A stretch of 11,616 nucleotides of DNA from GCA-003244245 sp039924425 (GCA_039924425.1 JBDTAX010000101.1:1-11616); one strand, 5' to 3'; positions 1-6,868 are shown, counted from the first letter of the stretch. The notes: a model not told the origin generated them from the letters alone. Translations and numbers: made by a program.

Positions 1-1342
1 GGCGTGGGTGCAGTGGTTGCGTCGGGTGGCCGATGGCGATCGCGCCGAGCGGTCGCCAGCCCGCCGGCAGGGCGAGCTCGGCGCGAACCAGCTCGGCGCA
101 GAACAGCGTCGAGCCGACCCAGCACGAGCCCAGGCCCTCGGTGGCCAGTGCCACCAGCAGGCCCTGCACGGCGGCACCCGCAGCGACGGTGAACATCGCC
201 TCTTCGGCGGCGCGGCGGCGCGCGTCGGGATAGGCGTGCGCGCCATCGGGCACCGCGCAGGGCACCAGCACTTCCGGCGCGTCGTGGAGCAGGTCCCCGC
301 GCCGCACCCGGCGCTCGATGCGGTCCTCGGTCAGCCCATCGTGGCGCAGGTCGGCCCGCCACGCCTGGGCCATCGCCTCGAGCAGCCGTCGGCGCAGGCT
401 CCGGTCGGCCAGCCAGACGAACCGGACCGGCCGGGTGTGGTGCGGGGCCGGCGCGGTCAGCGCGACCCCCACCGCGCGGCGCAGCGCCGTCGGGTCCACC
501 GGATCGGGGCGAAACGAGCGCACCGACCGGCGCAGCAGCACCGCATCGGCCCGCCCCTGGGCTCGTCCCTGGGCCCAGCCTTGAGTCCGGCCTCGGTCGA
601 TCGCCTCGTCGGTGCCCAGCCAGAACAGATCGTCGGCCCGCGGGCGGATCAGGTCCGCCGCGGCGGTGCCGTCCTCGCGCGGCGACAACCCGCGCAGCAC
701 CGCCACCGGCACGCCGGCCAGCTTGCCTTTGACCAGGTCGGCCGCCCCCGCGATCTCGTCGGCGATGGCGACCTCGGTGACCGACAGCTCGTTGCCGTGC
801 CGGTCGCGGGTGCCCAGATAACGGTGCAGCACGGCCAGCCCGGCGGCTCCGATCGCCGCGTCGGTCTGCCCGACGCGCCACGCCCGGCCCAGCGTGTCGG
901 TGATCACCACCGCGACGTCGACACCCAACTCCCGCGCCAGCCCAGCCCGTAGCCGCGCGGCGCTGGAATCCGGGTCGACCGGCAGCAACGCGATCTCGTG
1001 GGGATCCACATTGGACGTGTCCACGCCCGCCGCGGCCTGCACCACGCCCAGCGCGTTCTCGGTGATCAGGGTCCGGCCGCGGCGGGCGAGCACCCGCCGG
1101 GCCTGCTCGGCGGCCAGCTTGCGGCGAGCCGCCTCGCGAGCCGGTGGGTCGGCCGGCACGGTGACCAGTCGGCCCTCCACCTTGGACACCACCTTGCTGG
1201 TGACGACGACCACATCACCGTCGGCGAGCCAGGGCGCGGCGGTGACCAGCGCGCCGAGCAGGTCGTCCCCCGGCCGGAACTCGGGCAGCCCCCGGACCGG
1301 CCGAATGCGAACCTCACCCGGCGCGGCGTGATCGTTCAGCAC
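1..1342 (-). CDS. fbiB: F420 gamma-glutamyl ligase / dehydro-F420 reductase FbiB (3' end cut by window edge)
   Basis: FbiB finishes coenzyme F420: its N-terminal CofE-type domain adds gamma-linked glutamates, and its C-terminal FMN nitroreductase-type domain reduces dehydro-F420-0 (known from the mycobacterial enzyme). Read on the minus strand from GTG at 1342, 447 codons are open to the window edge. The N-terminal half shows GLPEFRPGDDL, VVVVTSKVVSKVEGR, ITENALGVVQAAAGVD, DTLGRAWRVGQTDAAIGAAG and VTEVAIADEIAGAADLVKGKL. The C-terminal half begins near RRSVRSFRPDPVD and includes APAPHHTRPVRFVWL, GLGSCWVGS and, at the edge, GAIAIGHP. M. tuberculosis FbiB is about 448 residues, so probably only some 15 C-terminal residues are missing. 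The GTG start overlaps the fbiA stop by 7 nt (coupled translation). The linker between domains has a duplicated AQGR. Identification is firm; polyglutamate length is not predictable. Confidence 0.95.
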   Translation of the reverse strand, partial: MLNDHAAPGEVRIRPVRGLPEFRPGDDLLGALVTAAPWLADGDVVVVTSKVVSKVEGRLVTVPADPPAREAARRKLAAEQARRVLARRGRTLITENALGVVQAAAGVDTSNVDPHEIALLPVDPDSSAARLRAGLARELGVDVAVVITDTLGRAWRVGQTDAAIGAAGLAVLHRYLGTRDRHGNELSVTEVAIADEIAGAADLVKGKLAGVPVAVLRGLSPREDGTAAADLIRPRADDLFWLGTDEAIDRGRTQGWAQGRAQGRADAVLLRRSVRSFRPDPVDPTALRRAVGVALTAPAPHHTRPVRFVWLADRSLRRRLLEAMAQAWRADLRHDGLTEDRIERRVRRGDLLHDAPEVLVPCAVPDGAHAYPDARRRAAEEAMFTVAAGAAVQGLLVALATEGLGSCWVGSTLFCAELVRAELALPAGWRPLGAIAIGHPTQPLHPR

Positions 1343-2298
1343 TGGAGCCCGGCGAGGTCCAGGGCCGCGGTGGCCATCGCCGCGCTCGCCGCCACGTCCG
1401 TCATCAGCAGTGGGACTTCCCGGACCCGCACCCCGGGCACCGTCGCGCCGTCGCCGGGGTGCACCAGCCACCCGTCCAGGATCCCCTCCGCGCGCCGTGC
1501 CCCGTAATGCGCGGCGACCGCGCAGGCGTGGCAGGGCACACCGATGGCGGTCAGGCAGGCGTCCGCCATCCCGCGCACCGCGCGGCCCCCGACGATCGGG
1601 GACAGCCCGATCACCGGCGCGGGCGCGCCGCGCAGCGCGCGGCGGATGCCCGGCACAGCCAGCACAGCGCCGATCGACACCACCGGATTGGACGGCGCGA
1701 GCAGCACGACGTCCGCGCTGGCGATCGCCTCCAGCACCCCGGCGGCCGGCTCGGCGTCCTCGGCGCCGACCGACACGAACTCGCGGGCCGGCAGCGCCGC
1801 GCGGTGGCGCAGCCACCACTCCTGAAAGTGCATCGCGCGGCGGCCTTGCGCGTCGGTGACCACGACGTGGGTCTCGCAGCGATCATCGGTGGCCGGCAGC
1901 AGCCGCACTCCGGGTCGCCACCGGTCGCACAGCGCCGCGGTCACGGCGGACAGTGGCTGGCCGGCCCGCAGCATCTGGGTGCGGACCAGGTGCGTGGCGA
2001 GGTCCCGGTCTCCCAGCCCGAACCAGTCCGCCTCGGCTCCGTAGCTCGCCAGTTCCGCCGCGACCACCCAGGTCTCATCGGCTCGCCCCCAGCCGCGCTC
2101 GGGGTCGATTCCGTCACCGAGGGTGTACATGCAGGTGTCCAGATCCGGGCAGATCCGCAGCCCGTGCAACCAGATGTCGTCCCCGGTGTTGACCACCGCG
2201 GTGATCTCATGTTCGCCGCCGGGCAGGCCCAGCGCGGCCTTCACCCCGAGCAGGAACCGGGCGCCACCCATGCCGCCCGCCAGCACCACGACTTTCAC
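1336..2298 (-). CDS. fbiA: 2-phospho-L-lactate/enolpyruvyl transferase FbiA (CofD family)
   Basis: FbiA (CofD) transfers the phospholactyl or, in actinobacteria, the phosphoenolpyruvyl group from its guanosine diphosphate carrier to the deazaflavin FO, giving (dehydro-)F420-0. The 320-residue product starts MKVVVLAGGMGGARFLLG, the glycine-rich nucleotide-binding loop of CofD. It continues with VVNTGDDIWLHGLRICPDLD, YTLGDGIDPERGWG, HFQEWW, LAPSNPVVSIGAVLAVPG and GLSPIVGGRAVRGMAD, all family signatures. Length fits the family (about 310-330). GTG at 2296-2298 is chosen because it places the glycine loop at the N-terminus, as in homologues, and lies 5 nt after the upstream gene's stop. fbiB overlaps its 3' end. 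Cytosolic. Sure of family; whether the donor is lactyl or enolpyruvyl is inferred from the phylum. Confidence 0.96.
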   Translation of the reverse strand: MKVVVLAGGMGGARFLLGVKAALGLPGGEHEITAVVNTGDDIWLHGLRICPDLDTCMYTLGDGIDPERGWGRADETWVVAAELASYGAEADWFGLGDRDLATHLVRTQMLRAGQPLSAVTAALCDRWRPGVRLLPATDDRCETHVVVTDAQGRRAMHFQEWWLRHRAALPAREFVSVGAEDAEPAAGVLEAIASADVVLLAPSNPVVSIGAVLAVPGIRRALRGAPAPVIGLSPIVGGRAVRGMADACLTAIGVPCHACAVAAHYGARRAEGILDGWLVHPGDGATVPGVRVREVPLLMTDVAASAAMATAALDLAGLQC

Positions 2299-2303
2299 GT
2301 TCG

Positions 2304-3305
2304 TTACTCGTCGGCTGGGGGCTGGCCGTCGAACGTGGTCTTCACCTGCTCGAAGGTCTTGAAGCGCTCGGTGCCCGCGTAGGAGCGGTAGGAGGCCCGA
2401 TCGGCGCGGGTGAGCGGGGCGTCATCGACGAAGGGAGCGAGCAGATTGCGGGGCCACAGCCGGCGCGAGCGCACCACGTTGATCTCCGCGCAGAACACCA
2501 CGATGACCGCCTGCACGTACAACCAGGCCAGCAACCCCAGCACCAGCCCGAACACGCCATAGACTTGCGAGGCGCCAGCGAGCTCCCGACTGACGAACAA
2601 CGCGCCCACGGTCTGCAGCACCTGGATCGCGACCCCGGCGCTGAGCGCACCGGGCAGCAGGTCGGACAGCGGGATGTCCCGGGCGCTCAGCACCCGAAAC
2701 CCGACCAGGAACGCGCCCACGTTGACCAGTGTCGAGGCGACGAGCGCGGCCAGGGGCACCGCGGGGCCCAAGCCGTAGCCGGCGGCCACCGGGCCGACAG
2801 CGGCCAGTGCGGTGGTGATCAGAACGACGGTCGCGATCAGCAGAAACAGCGCCAGGCCGCGCAGGCGGGACAGCACCGCGTCGGGGCGGGCATAGCGTGG
2901 CACGGCCCATACCCGGTTCAACGCCGTCTGGATGGCCACCGCGACGCCCAGGCCGCCGTAGAGCGCGCCGAGGATGCCCAGGACCACAGCCACGCCGCTG
3001 CCGTGGATCGAGCTGACGTTCTGCTGCAGTTGCGGCCCGATGATCGGGAAGTTTTTCAGCACCGAGCCGAGCAGCGCCTGCTGCAGGGAGGGGTCCCGCC
3101 GCAGCGTGTAGCCCAGCACACTGACCATCAAGAGCAGCCCGGGAAAAAGTGAGACGAAACCGTAGTAGCTGATCAGGACAGCGAGGTAGCCACCCTGGTC
3201 GTCGAGGAACTTGTAGACCACCGCCACCGGGAAGCCCGCCCAGGTGTGACGCCGCTGGAAGCGGTCCAGCCTGGCAGTTACATCCATCCCCACGTCCTCA
3301 GCCAT
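2304..3305 (-). CDS. YihY/BrkB-family integral membrane protein
   Basis: A 333-residue polytopic membrane protein of the YihY/virulence factor BrkB family, whose biochemical role is not established (the old RNase BN assignment was withdrawn). About six hydrophobic segments are visible, including YLAVLISYYGFVSLFPGLLL, the GVAVVLGILGALYGGLGVAVA region, LALFLLIATVVLITTALAAV and YGVFGLVLGLLAWLYVQAVI followed by the characteristic FCAEIN. The C-terminal 50 residues are polar and probably cytosolic. ATG at 3303-3305 (MAEDVGMDVTARLDRF) is preferred: it follows the M50 stop by 2 nt and avoids a non-homologous Arg-rich extension from an upstream in-frame start at 3461. An internal ATG at 3285-3287 with purine-rich GAGG/GGGG upstream is a reasonable alternative. 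Second gene of the M50-YihY-fbiA-fbiB operon. Confidence 0.9.
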   Translation of the reverse strand: MAEDVGMDVTARLDRFQRRHTWAGFPVAVVYKFLDDQGGYLAVLISYYGFVSLFPGLLLMVSVLGYTLRRDPSLQQALLGSVLKNFPIIGPQLQQNVSSIHGSGVAVVLGILGALYGGLGVAVAIQTALNRVWAVPRYARPDAVLSRLRGLALFLLIATVVLITTALAAVGPVAAGYGLGPAVPLAALVASTLVNVGAFLVGFRVLSARDIPLSDLLPGALSAGVAIQVLQTVGALFVSRELAGASQVYGVFGLVLGLLAWLYVQAVIVVFCAEINVVRSRRLWPRNLLAPFVDDAPLTRADRASYRSYAGTERFKTFEQVKTTFDGQPPADE

Positions 3306-3307
3306 CG

Positions 3308-4057
3308 TCAACGCCAGAACAGGAGCTCCTGGAAGCCGGTGATCGCCGCCTCCTGGTCGCCACCGAGGACGTCGAAGACCGCGAAGCTGGCGCCGAACAG
3401 CGCATTCCCCACCGCCGGCACGCCGATGATCAGCACGAAGAGCAGCAAGGGTGCGTACCAACCGAGGCTACCGGCGAACCGGCGAGCTGGCGCGGGCAGG
3501 TAGGGCTCCAGAACGCCGAACCCGTCCAGCCCCGGCACCGGCAGGATGTTGAGCACGAACGCGAGCACCTGCACCAGCGCCAGGCAGGACAGGCCGGCGG
3601 CGAGTCCCACTGGGAGCCTGCTGCTGGCGACCACAATGGTCAGTGCCGCCCCGATCGCCAGATTGGTCAGCGGGCCGGCCAGCGACACCGCTGAGGCGAC
3701 CGCGCGTGAGCGCAGCGCGCCCCGGTTGATCCACACCGCGCCGCCCGGCAGCGGGATTCCGCCCAGGGCCAGCAGCACCAGCGGGAACACCAGCGACATC
3801 ACCGGGTCGGTGTAGCGCCGGATGTCGAGGGTGAGGTATCCCTTGGCGCGCACCGACCGGTCGCCGCCCCGGTAGGCCGTCAGAGCGTGGCCGAACTCGT
3901 GCAGGCACAGCGCGACCGCCCAGCCGCCGAGGACCAGCACCACGATGCCGGCGGTGCGGGCCGCGCCGGTGCTCAGCGCGGCGAGTGCGCCGCCGACCAC
4001 GGCGCACGCGACCAACAGCAGGAACAGTGGGCTGGGACCCCGGTCGGTGGCGCGCAC
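3308..4057 (-). CDS. M50-family (site-2-protease-type) membrane metalloprotease
   Basis: A 249-residue membrane protein with the zinc motif HEFGH at residues 53-57 inside a hydrophobic segment, and NILPVPGLDG at 170-179, whose Asp178 is the expected third zinc ligand of M50/S2P proteases. GPLTN at 128-132 is a further conserved element. Several transmembrane segments surround these (about 10-30, 36-58, 86-104, 120-143, 150-172, 200-220). No PDZ or CBS domain is present, so it belongs to the short S2P group. Such enzymes cut substrates within the membrane, for example anti-sigma factors, but no substrate can be named here. GTG at 4055-4057 is the only near start, since an in-frame TGA lies about five codons upstream. 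It is the first gene of the minus operon, diverging from whiB across a 232-bp gap. Confidence 0.92.
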   Translation of the reverse strand: MRATDRGPSPLFLLLVACAVVGGALAALSTGAARTAGIVVLVLGGWAVALCLHEFGHALTAYRGGDRSVRAKGYLTLDIRRYTDPVMSLVFPLVLLALGGIPLPGGAVWINRGALRSRAVASAVSLAGPLTNLAIGAALTIVVASSRLPVGLAAGLSCLALVQVLAFVLNILPVPGLDGFGVLEPYLPAPARRFAGSLGWYAPLLLFVLIIGVPAVGNALFGASFAVFDVLGGDQEAAITGFQELLFWR

Positions 4058-4103
4058 GAGTGCAGCGTGTCACAACCAGCCCCCTACGCGCCGCACTCAC
4101 TGC

Positions 4104-4115
4104 TCTCCCGGGAGA
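4104..4115. repeat. 12-bp perfect palindrome
   Basis: TCTCCCGGGAGA is a perfect 12-bp palindrome one base before the left arm of the large hairpin, and 47 nt upstream of the protease gene start. It could be a dimeric regulator site for that operon, or part of the same repeat element as the hairpin. Palindromes with a CCCGGG core are not rare at this GC content. Confidence 0.5.
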
Positions 4116-4116
4116 A

Positions 4117-4164
4117 ACATCGCCTACCCGGCGTGTCAGCGGCGACACGCTGGGTAGGCGATGT
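4117..4164. repeat. 21-bp-stem inverted repeat (hairpin) in the divergent M50/whiB promoter region
   Basis: Left arm 4117-4137 and right arm 4144-4164 are reverse complements at 20 of 21 positions, and enclose a 6-nt loop (agcggc). The one exception, 4130/4151, is a G-U wobble in plus-strand RNA and a C-A mismatch in minus-strand RNA. No T-tract follows on either side. It lies between two divergent genes, where a terminator of either is not expected. Options are a transcription insulator, a repeated extragenic palindromic element, or a structured operator. The sequence shows the structure; function is unknown. Confidence 0.85.
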
Positions 4165-4180
4165 GGCGGGGCTGGGGAAC

Positions 4181-4209
4181 TTGCATCTGCGCTGACAGAG
4201 GTGTAATCA
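4181..4209 (+). promoter_or_regulatory. Candidate whiB promoter (TTGCAT-17-TAATCA)
   Basis: TTGCAT at 4181-4186 and TAATCA at 4204-4209 are 17 bp apart, which is the right spacing for a principal-sigma promoter, but the -10 lacks the final T of TAnnnT. It begins 17 nt after the large hairpin and would give a leader of roughly 75 nt before whiB. The -10 overlaps the inverted repeat at 4205-4222. Tentative. Confidence 0.35.
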
Positions 4210-4222
4210 CAGCGTTGTGATT
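4205..4222. promoter_or_regulatory. Perfect inverted repeat AATCACA-N4-TGTGATT, candidate operator for whiB
   Basis: Seven-base arms separated by gcgt form a perfect dyad over the putative -10 and start-site area of whiB. This is the geometry of a dimeric regulator site. It is not a CRP-type site, because the half-sites are in the opposite order with a short spacer. The TCACAGCG half resembles, from memory, elements bound by the response regulator MtrA in mycobacteria. No regulator can be assigned from sequence alone. Confidence 0.5.
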
Positions 4223-4267
4223 CTCCGGTTCACGGTCCGGGGAGGCGGCGAACCGGGGAGGAACTCT

Positions 4268-4297
4268 ATGGCGAGGAGGGCCCAGCGCCATGGATGA
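4268..4297 (+). promoter_or_regulatory. Nine-codon upstream ORF with strong ribosome-binding site, overlapping the whiB start
   Basis: CGGGGAGGAACTCT directly precedes ATG at 4268-4270, giving an excellent Shine-Dalgarno at normal spacing. This ATG is not in the whiB frame. It reads MARRAQRHG and stops at TGA 4295-4297, just inside whiB, whose ATG is at 4290. Its own codons contain AGGAGG (4274-4279), the likely ribosome-binding site for whiB at a longish 10-nt spacing. This looks like a coupled leader ORF that could set whiB translation. It may also be fortuitous. Confidence 0.4.
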
Positions 4298-4616
4298 CAG
4301 TGCCATGGAAGAGATAGACATCAGCTGGCACCTGGGTGATCTGGCCGATGTGGGGGACGACCAGCAAGACGTCTGGGCGCTGCCCGGCGCGCTCGATCAG
4401 CAGGACTGGCAGGAGCGCGCGTTGTGTGCCCAGACCGATCCGGAAGCGTTCTTCCCTGAGAAGGGCGGGTCGACGCGCGAAGCGAAGCGGATTTGCTCTG
4501 GCTGTGAGGTCCGGGCCGAGTGTCTTGACTACGCCTTGGCGTTCGACGAGCGGTTCGGCATTTGGGGTGGGCTCTCGGAGCGGGAGCGCCGCAAGCTCAA
4601 ACGCGACGTGGGCTGA
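4290..4616 (+). CDS. whiB: WhiB-family [4Fe-4S] transcriptional regulator (WhiB/WhmD/WhiB2 type)
   Basis: WhiB proteins bind a [4Fe-4S] cluster through four cysteines and act with a sigma factor or partner regulator in control of septation and sporulation. This 108-residue protein has Cys46, Cys69, Cys72 and Cys78 (C-X22-C-X2-C-X5-C), then GIWGG at 90-94 and the basic tail RERRKLKR. The core LCAQTDPEAFFPEKGGSTREAKRIC is nearly that of mycobacterial WhiB2/WhmD and Streptomyces WhiB, fitting the location beside the fbi and man genes. The N-terminus is some 20 residues longer than I recall for these homologues and is acidic. ATG at 4305 (MEEIDISW) is an alternative start. It stands alone on the plus strand, with a dyad over its promoter and a leader ORF overlapping its start, so control at both levels is plausible. 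Confidence 0.96.
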   Translation: MDDSAMEEIDISWHLGDLADVGDDQQDVWALPGALDQQDWQERALCAQTDPEAFFPEKGGSTREAKRICSGCEVRAECLDYALAFDERFGIWGGLSERERRKLKRDVG

Positions 4617-4637
4617 CTCCATCACGCTGCCCGGAGG

Positions 4638-4654
4638 CCGGGTCGACCACCCGG
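4638..4654 (+). terminator. Weak hairpin after whiB, possible terminator
   Basis: CCGGGT (4638-4643) and ACCCGG (4649-4654) form a 6-bp stem with a 5-nt loop, 21 nt after the whiB stop. An alternative fold, CCCGG-AGG-CCGGG at 4630-4642, overlaps it. No T-tract follows. The rest of the 115-nt gap to the next gene has only a spaced direct repeat GATCAAC (4684-4690 and 4702-4708) and the next gene's ribosome-binding site. Confidence 0.3.
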
Positions 4655-4731
4655 GAACGTTACCGTGAGCCCCCACCACGCCCGATCAACAGTAATGAAC
4701 AGATCAACGGGGATGACAGGGAGGAGTCGGC

Positions 4732-6855
4732 GTGTCGCCCAGCGTCCCAACCGAGCGGGAGTCAGCGGCGCAGTCCAGCACGCGCGCGCGGCCTCGCCCC
4801 TCGCCGTTGCTGCGGCATTCCGGCCAACAGGGCGCCCCGGTCGCTGCCCGCGGTGGCGACTCAGTCGTGCTGACGGGCGACGACGTCGGAATCGGCACTC
4901 GCGCCCGGACCTTCCTGCTTTCCGCCCCGGTAGTGCTGACCGCGGCGATGACTGTGCTCGCCTTGCTGATCAACCGCCACCGGCTGGCGCTGGGCTTGGC
5001 CGGTGGCCGGCTGCTCCCGGTGCAGAGCCTGGGCCAGACCTGGTCGTCCTACCTGTCTTCCTGGCACCCGGTCGGTGGTGGGAGTGCGGCACCCGCGCCG
5101 GCCGCACTGGCCGTACTTGGCCTGCTCGGCTTGCCGCTGGGCTCGCCCGCCGCTGCGGTGTCGCTGCTGCTGCTCGCCGCGTTGCCGCTGGCCGCCCTGT
5201 CCGCCTACCGGGCCAGTCGGACGCTTCCGGTCAGCCGGGAGCGTCGTGCGCTGGCCGCTGCGGGTTACGCGTTGCTTCCGCCCGGCATCGCCGCCCTGGC
5301 GCAGGGCCGTCTCGATGTCGTCATCGTCTACCTGTTACTACCCTTGGTGCTCGCGGGTGTCGTTTCGGTGCTGGGTGCTCCCGTGTTGGGCCTTGGGACA
5401 GCTAGGCGCTCAACCGGCTGGCTGTCCACCGCCACCGCCACCGCTGCGGGAATCGCCGTCCTCGGTGCGTTCACCCCACTGGTGTACCTGATGGTGCTGG
5501 CGGTGGTTCTGGTTGGCTTTGTGGTGGTTCCGGCTCCCCAGATGAGCACGGGGCGCCGCGCGACGGGCTTGTTCGCGGTGGTGCTCCTGCCCTTGGGACT
5601 GCTCATTCCGTGGCCGGCGGTGGTGATTCAACGCCCCGCTGTGCTGCTGCACGGCGTGGGCGCGGTGGTGCCCGAGCAGGTGCCCGGCTGGCTGCGACTG
5701 CTCTGTCTGGATCCCGGGGGTGCGGGCGCGGCGCCGTGGGTGGGCCTGGTCGTGGTCGCGGCGGCAGTGATCGCCCTGGTCGCCCGGCCATCCTGGTCGA
5801 TGCTGGCGGGTCTCGGATTTGCGCTGCTGGGTGGGTTCGTGGTGGTGCTGCTGACCCGGTTGCCGATGCGGCCGCTGGCCGGCGGTGACCCCCGGCCGGG
5901 TTTCACCGGCGGTGCGCTGCTGTTCGCTGGCTGCGGGTTGCTCTGGATCGTGTTGCTGGCCGGTCGTGGCCCAGCTTCGGCTCGGCGTTGGGCCGTGCCG
6001 ACCGGGTGGATGGGGGTGGCCGCGTGGATGGGGGTGGCCGCGCTGTCGGGCTCCGCCCTGGCGCTGGGTTCCAACGGACCGCTCACCGCGGGCTCCCCAG
6101 CGGGCTTGCCGGTGTTGGCGCCCTCGCTTGTCGCGGAGCTGGCCCGAGCTGACACATCAGTGCTGGTCGTTGGCCCCCCCGGTGAGCCAATCCGGCTGAC
6201 CCGGTCGCGGACCGCGCGCTTCGGGGACGATGACATCGCCCCGCTGCGCGTCACCGAGTTGCGCCTCGAGCGGGTGGCCGCCGCGCTGCGGGCCGGGCAA
6301 CCGGGCGAGACCTCCGCCGCGATCGCCGACGTGGCCGCCACCGGCGTGCAATTCGTGGTGCTGCCCACCGCCGAGCAAGGTGCCCGAGCGCTCGCCGCGG
6401 CCGGAGCGTTGGCTCGGCCCGCGCCCCCGACCGCGGACGGTCGACCAGTGCTGCGGGTGGTGCGACCGGTCCCGGGCGCGGAACTGCTCGGTCCCGCACT
6501 GGCCGAGCAGGCGCGCAGCGGGGCGGCCCCGCCCATTGACCCTGGAGTCAGTGGGGTGCTGGCGCCGGCCCAGCCGCCTCAGCTGGCGGTGCGAGTCGCG
6601 CCTGGAGCGGAGGGAAGGTTGCTGGTGGTCTCGGCCAATGACGAGCCAGGCTGGTTGGCCAGCGTTGATGGTCGGCCGGTGCCGGTGGTACGCGGGTGGG
6701 GCCACCAGGTCGCGATCCCGGTCGGCGGCAGGTCGGCTGAGGTTCGGGTGGTTCGCTCAGAAGTCCCCCGGACCGTGCTTCTGCTCGTCCAGTCCGCGTT
6801 GCTGCTGCTGGTTGTCGGCACTGCGGTGCCGGCCCGGCGGCGCGCGAACAGGTAG
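4732..6855 (+). CDS. Polytopic membrane protein resembling the C-terminal half of actinobacterial GT2 glycosyltransferases; no GT2 catalytic domain
   Basis: A 707-residue membrane protein. Residues 1-55 are polar and probably disordered. Hydrophobic segments lie at about 60-80, 122-158, 174-216, 238-268, 277-300, 334-380, 392-411 and 423-446. A largely extracytoplasmic region follows at about 450-675, ending in a beta-rich motif, NDEPGWLASVDGRPVPVVRG, then a final transmembrane segment and a basic tail (ARRRANR). The loop LPVQSLGQTWSSYLSSWHPVGGGSAAPAP is what I remember from the membrane half of large GT2 proteins encoded next to whiB in actinomycetes. Those carry an N-terminal GT2 domain of about 300 residues, and nothing like it (no DxD region) occurs here or in the 115 nt upstream. 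GTG at 4732 is supported by GGGAGGAG 6-7 nt before it. It converges on the metallopeptidase gene with a 13-nt gap. Function unknown; cell-envelope glycan handling is a guess. Confidence 0.85.
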   Translation: MSPSVPTERESAAQSSTRARPRPSPLLRHSGQQGAPVAARGGDSVVLTGDDVGIGTRARTFLLSAPVVLTAAMTVLALLINRHRLALGLAGGRLLPVQSLGQTWSSYLSSWHPVGGGSAAPAPAALAVLGLLGLPLGSPAAAVSLLLLAALPLAALSAYRASRTLPVSRERRALAAAGYALLPPGIAALAQGRLDVVIVYLLLPLVLAGVVSVLGAPVLGLGTARRSTGWLSTATATAAGIAVLGAFTPLVYLMVLAVVLVGFVVVPAPQMSTGRRATGLFAVVLLPLGLLIPWPAVVIQRPAVLLHGVGAVVPEQVPGWLRLLCLDPGGAGAAPWVGLVVVAAAVIALVARPSWSMLAGLGFALLGGFVVVLLTRLPMRPLAGGDPRPGFTGGALLFAGCGLLWIVLLAGRGPASARRWAVPTGWMGVAAWMGVAALSGSALALGSNGPLTAGSPAGLPVLAPSLVAELARADTSVLVVGPPGEPIRLTRSRTARFGDDDIAPLRVTELRLERVAAALRAGQPGETSAAIADVAATGVQFVVLPTAEQGARALAAAGALARPAPPTADGRPVLRVVRPVPGAELLGPALAEQARSGAAPPIDPGVSGVLAPAQPPQLAVRVAPGAEGRLLVVSANDEPGWLASVDGRPVPVVRGWGHQVAIPVGGRSAEVRVVRSEVPRTVLLLVQSALLLLVVGTAVPARRRANR
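6006..6041 (+). repeat. 18-bp exact tandem duplication within the membrane-protein gene
   Basis: The 18-bp unit GTGGATGGGGGTGGCCGC occurs twice in direct succession (6006-6023 and 6024-6041). It encodes a duplicated WMGVAA hexapeptide in a hydrophobic segment near residues 426-437. It keeps the frame and lengthens the segment by six residues. Probably a recent replication slippage event. Confidence 0.9.
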
Positions 6856-6868
6856 CGCGCCGCGGTCG

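Noticed and set aside
8..952. 314-codon open frame on the plus strand
   Set aside because: It is antisense to fbiB, which has clear conserved motifs on the other strand; composition is shadow-like.
1459..2382. 307-codon plus-strand frame
   Set aside because: It is antisense to fbiA, with low-complexity His/Gln/Arg composition and no motif.
3303..3461. N-terminal extension of the YihY gene to the in-frame start at 3461
   Set aside because: The added 52 residues are Arg/Gly-rich, overlap the protease gene and do not resemble family N-termini; ATG 3305 fits better.
4060..4076. CRP-type site upstream of the M50 gene (TGTGA-N6-GCACT on the minus strand)
   Set aside because: Only one half-site matches; the other matches at two of five positions.
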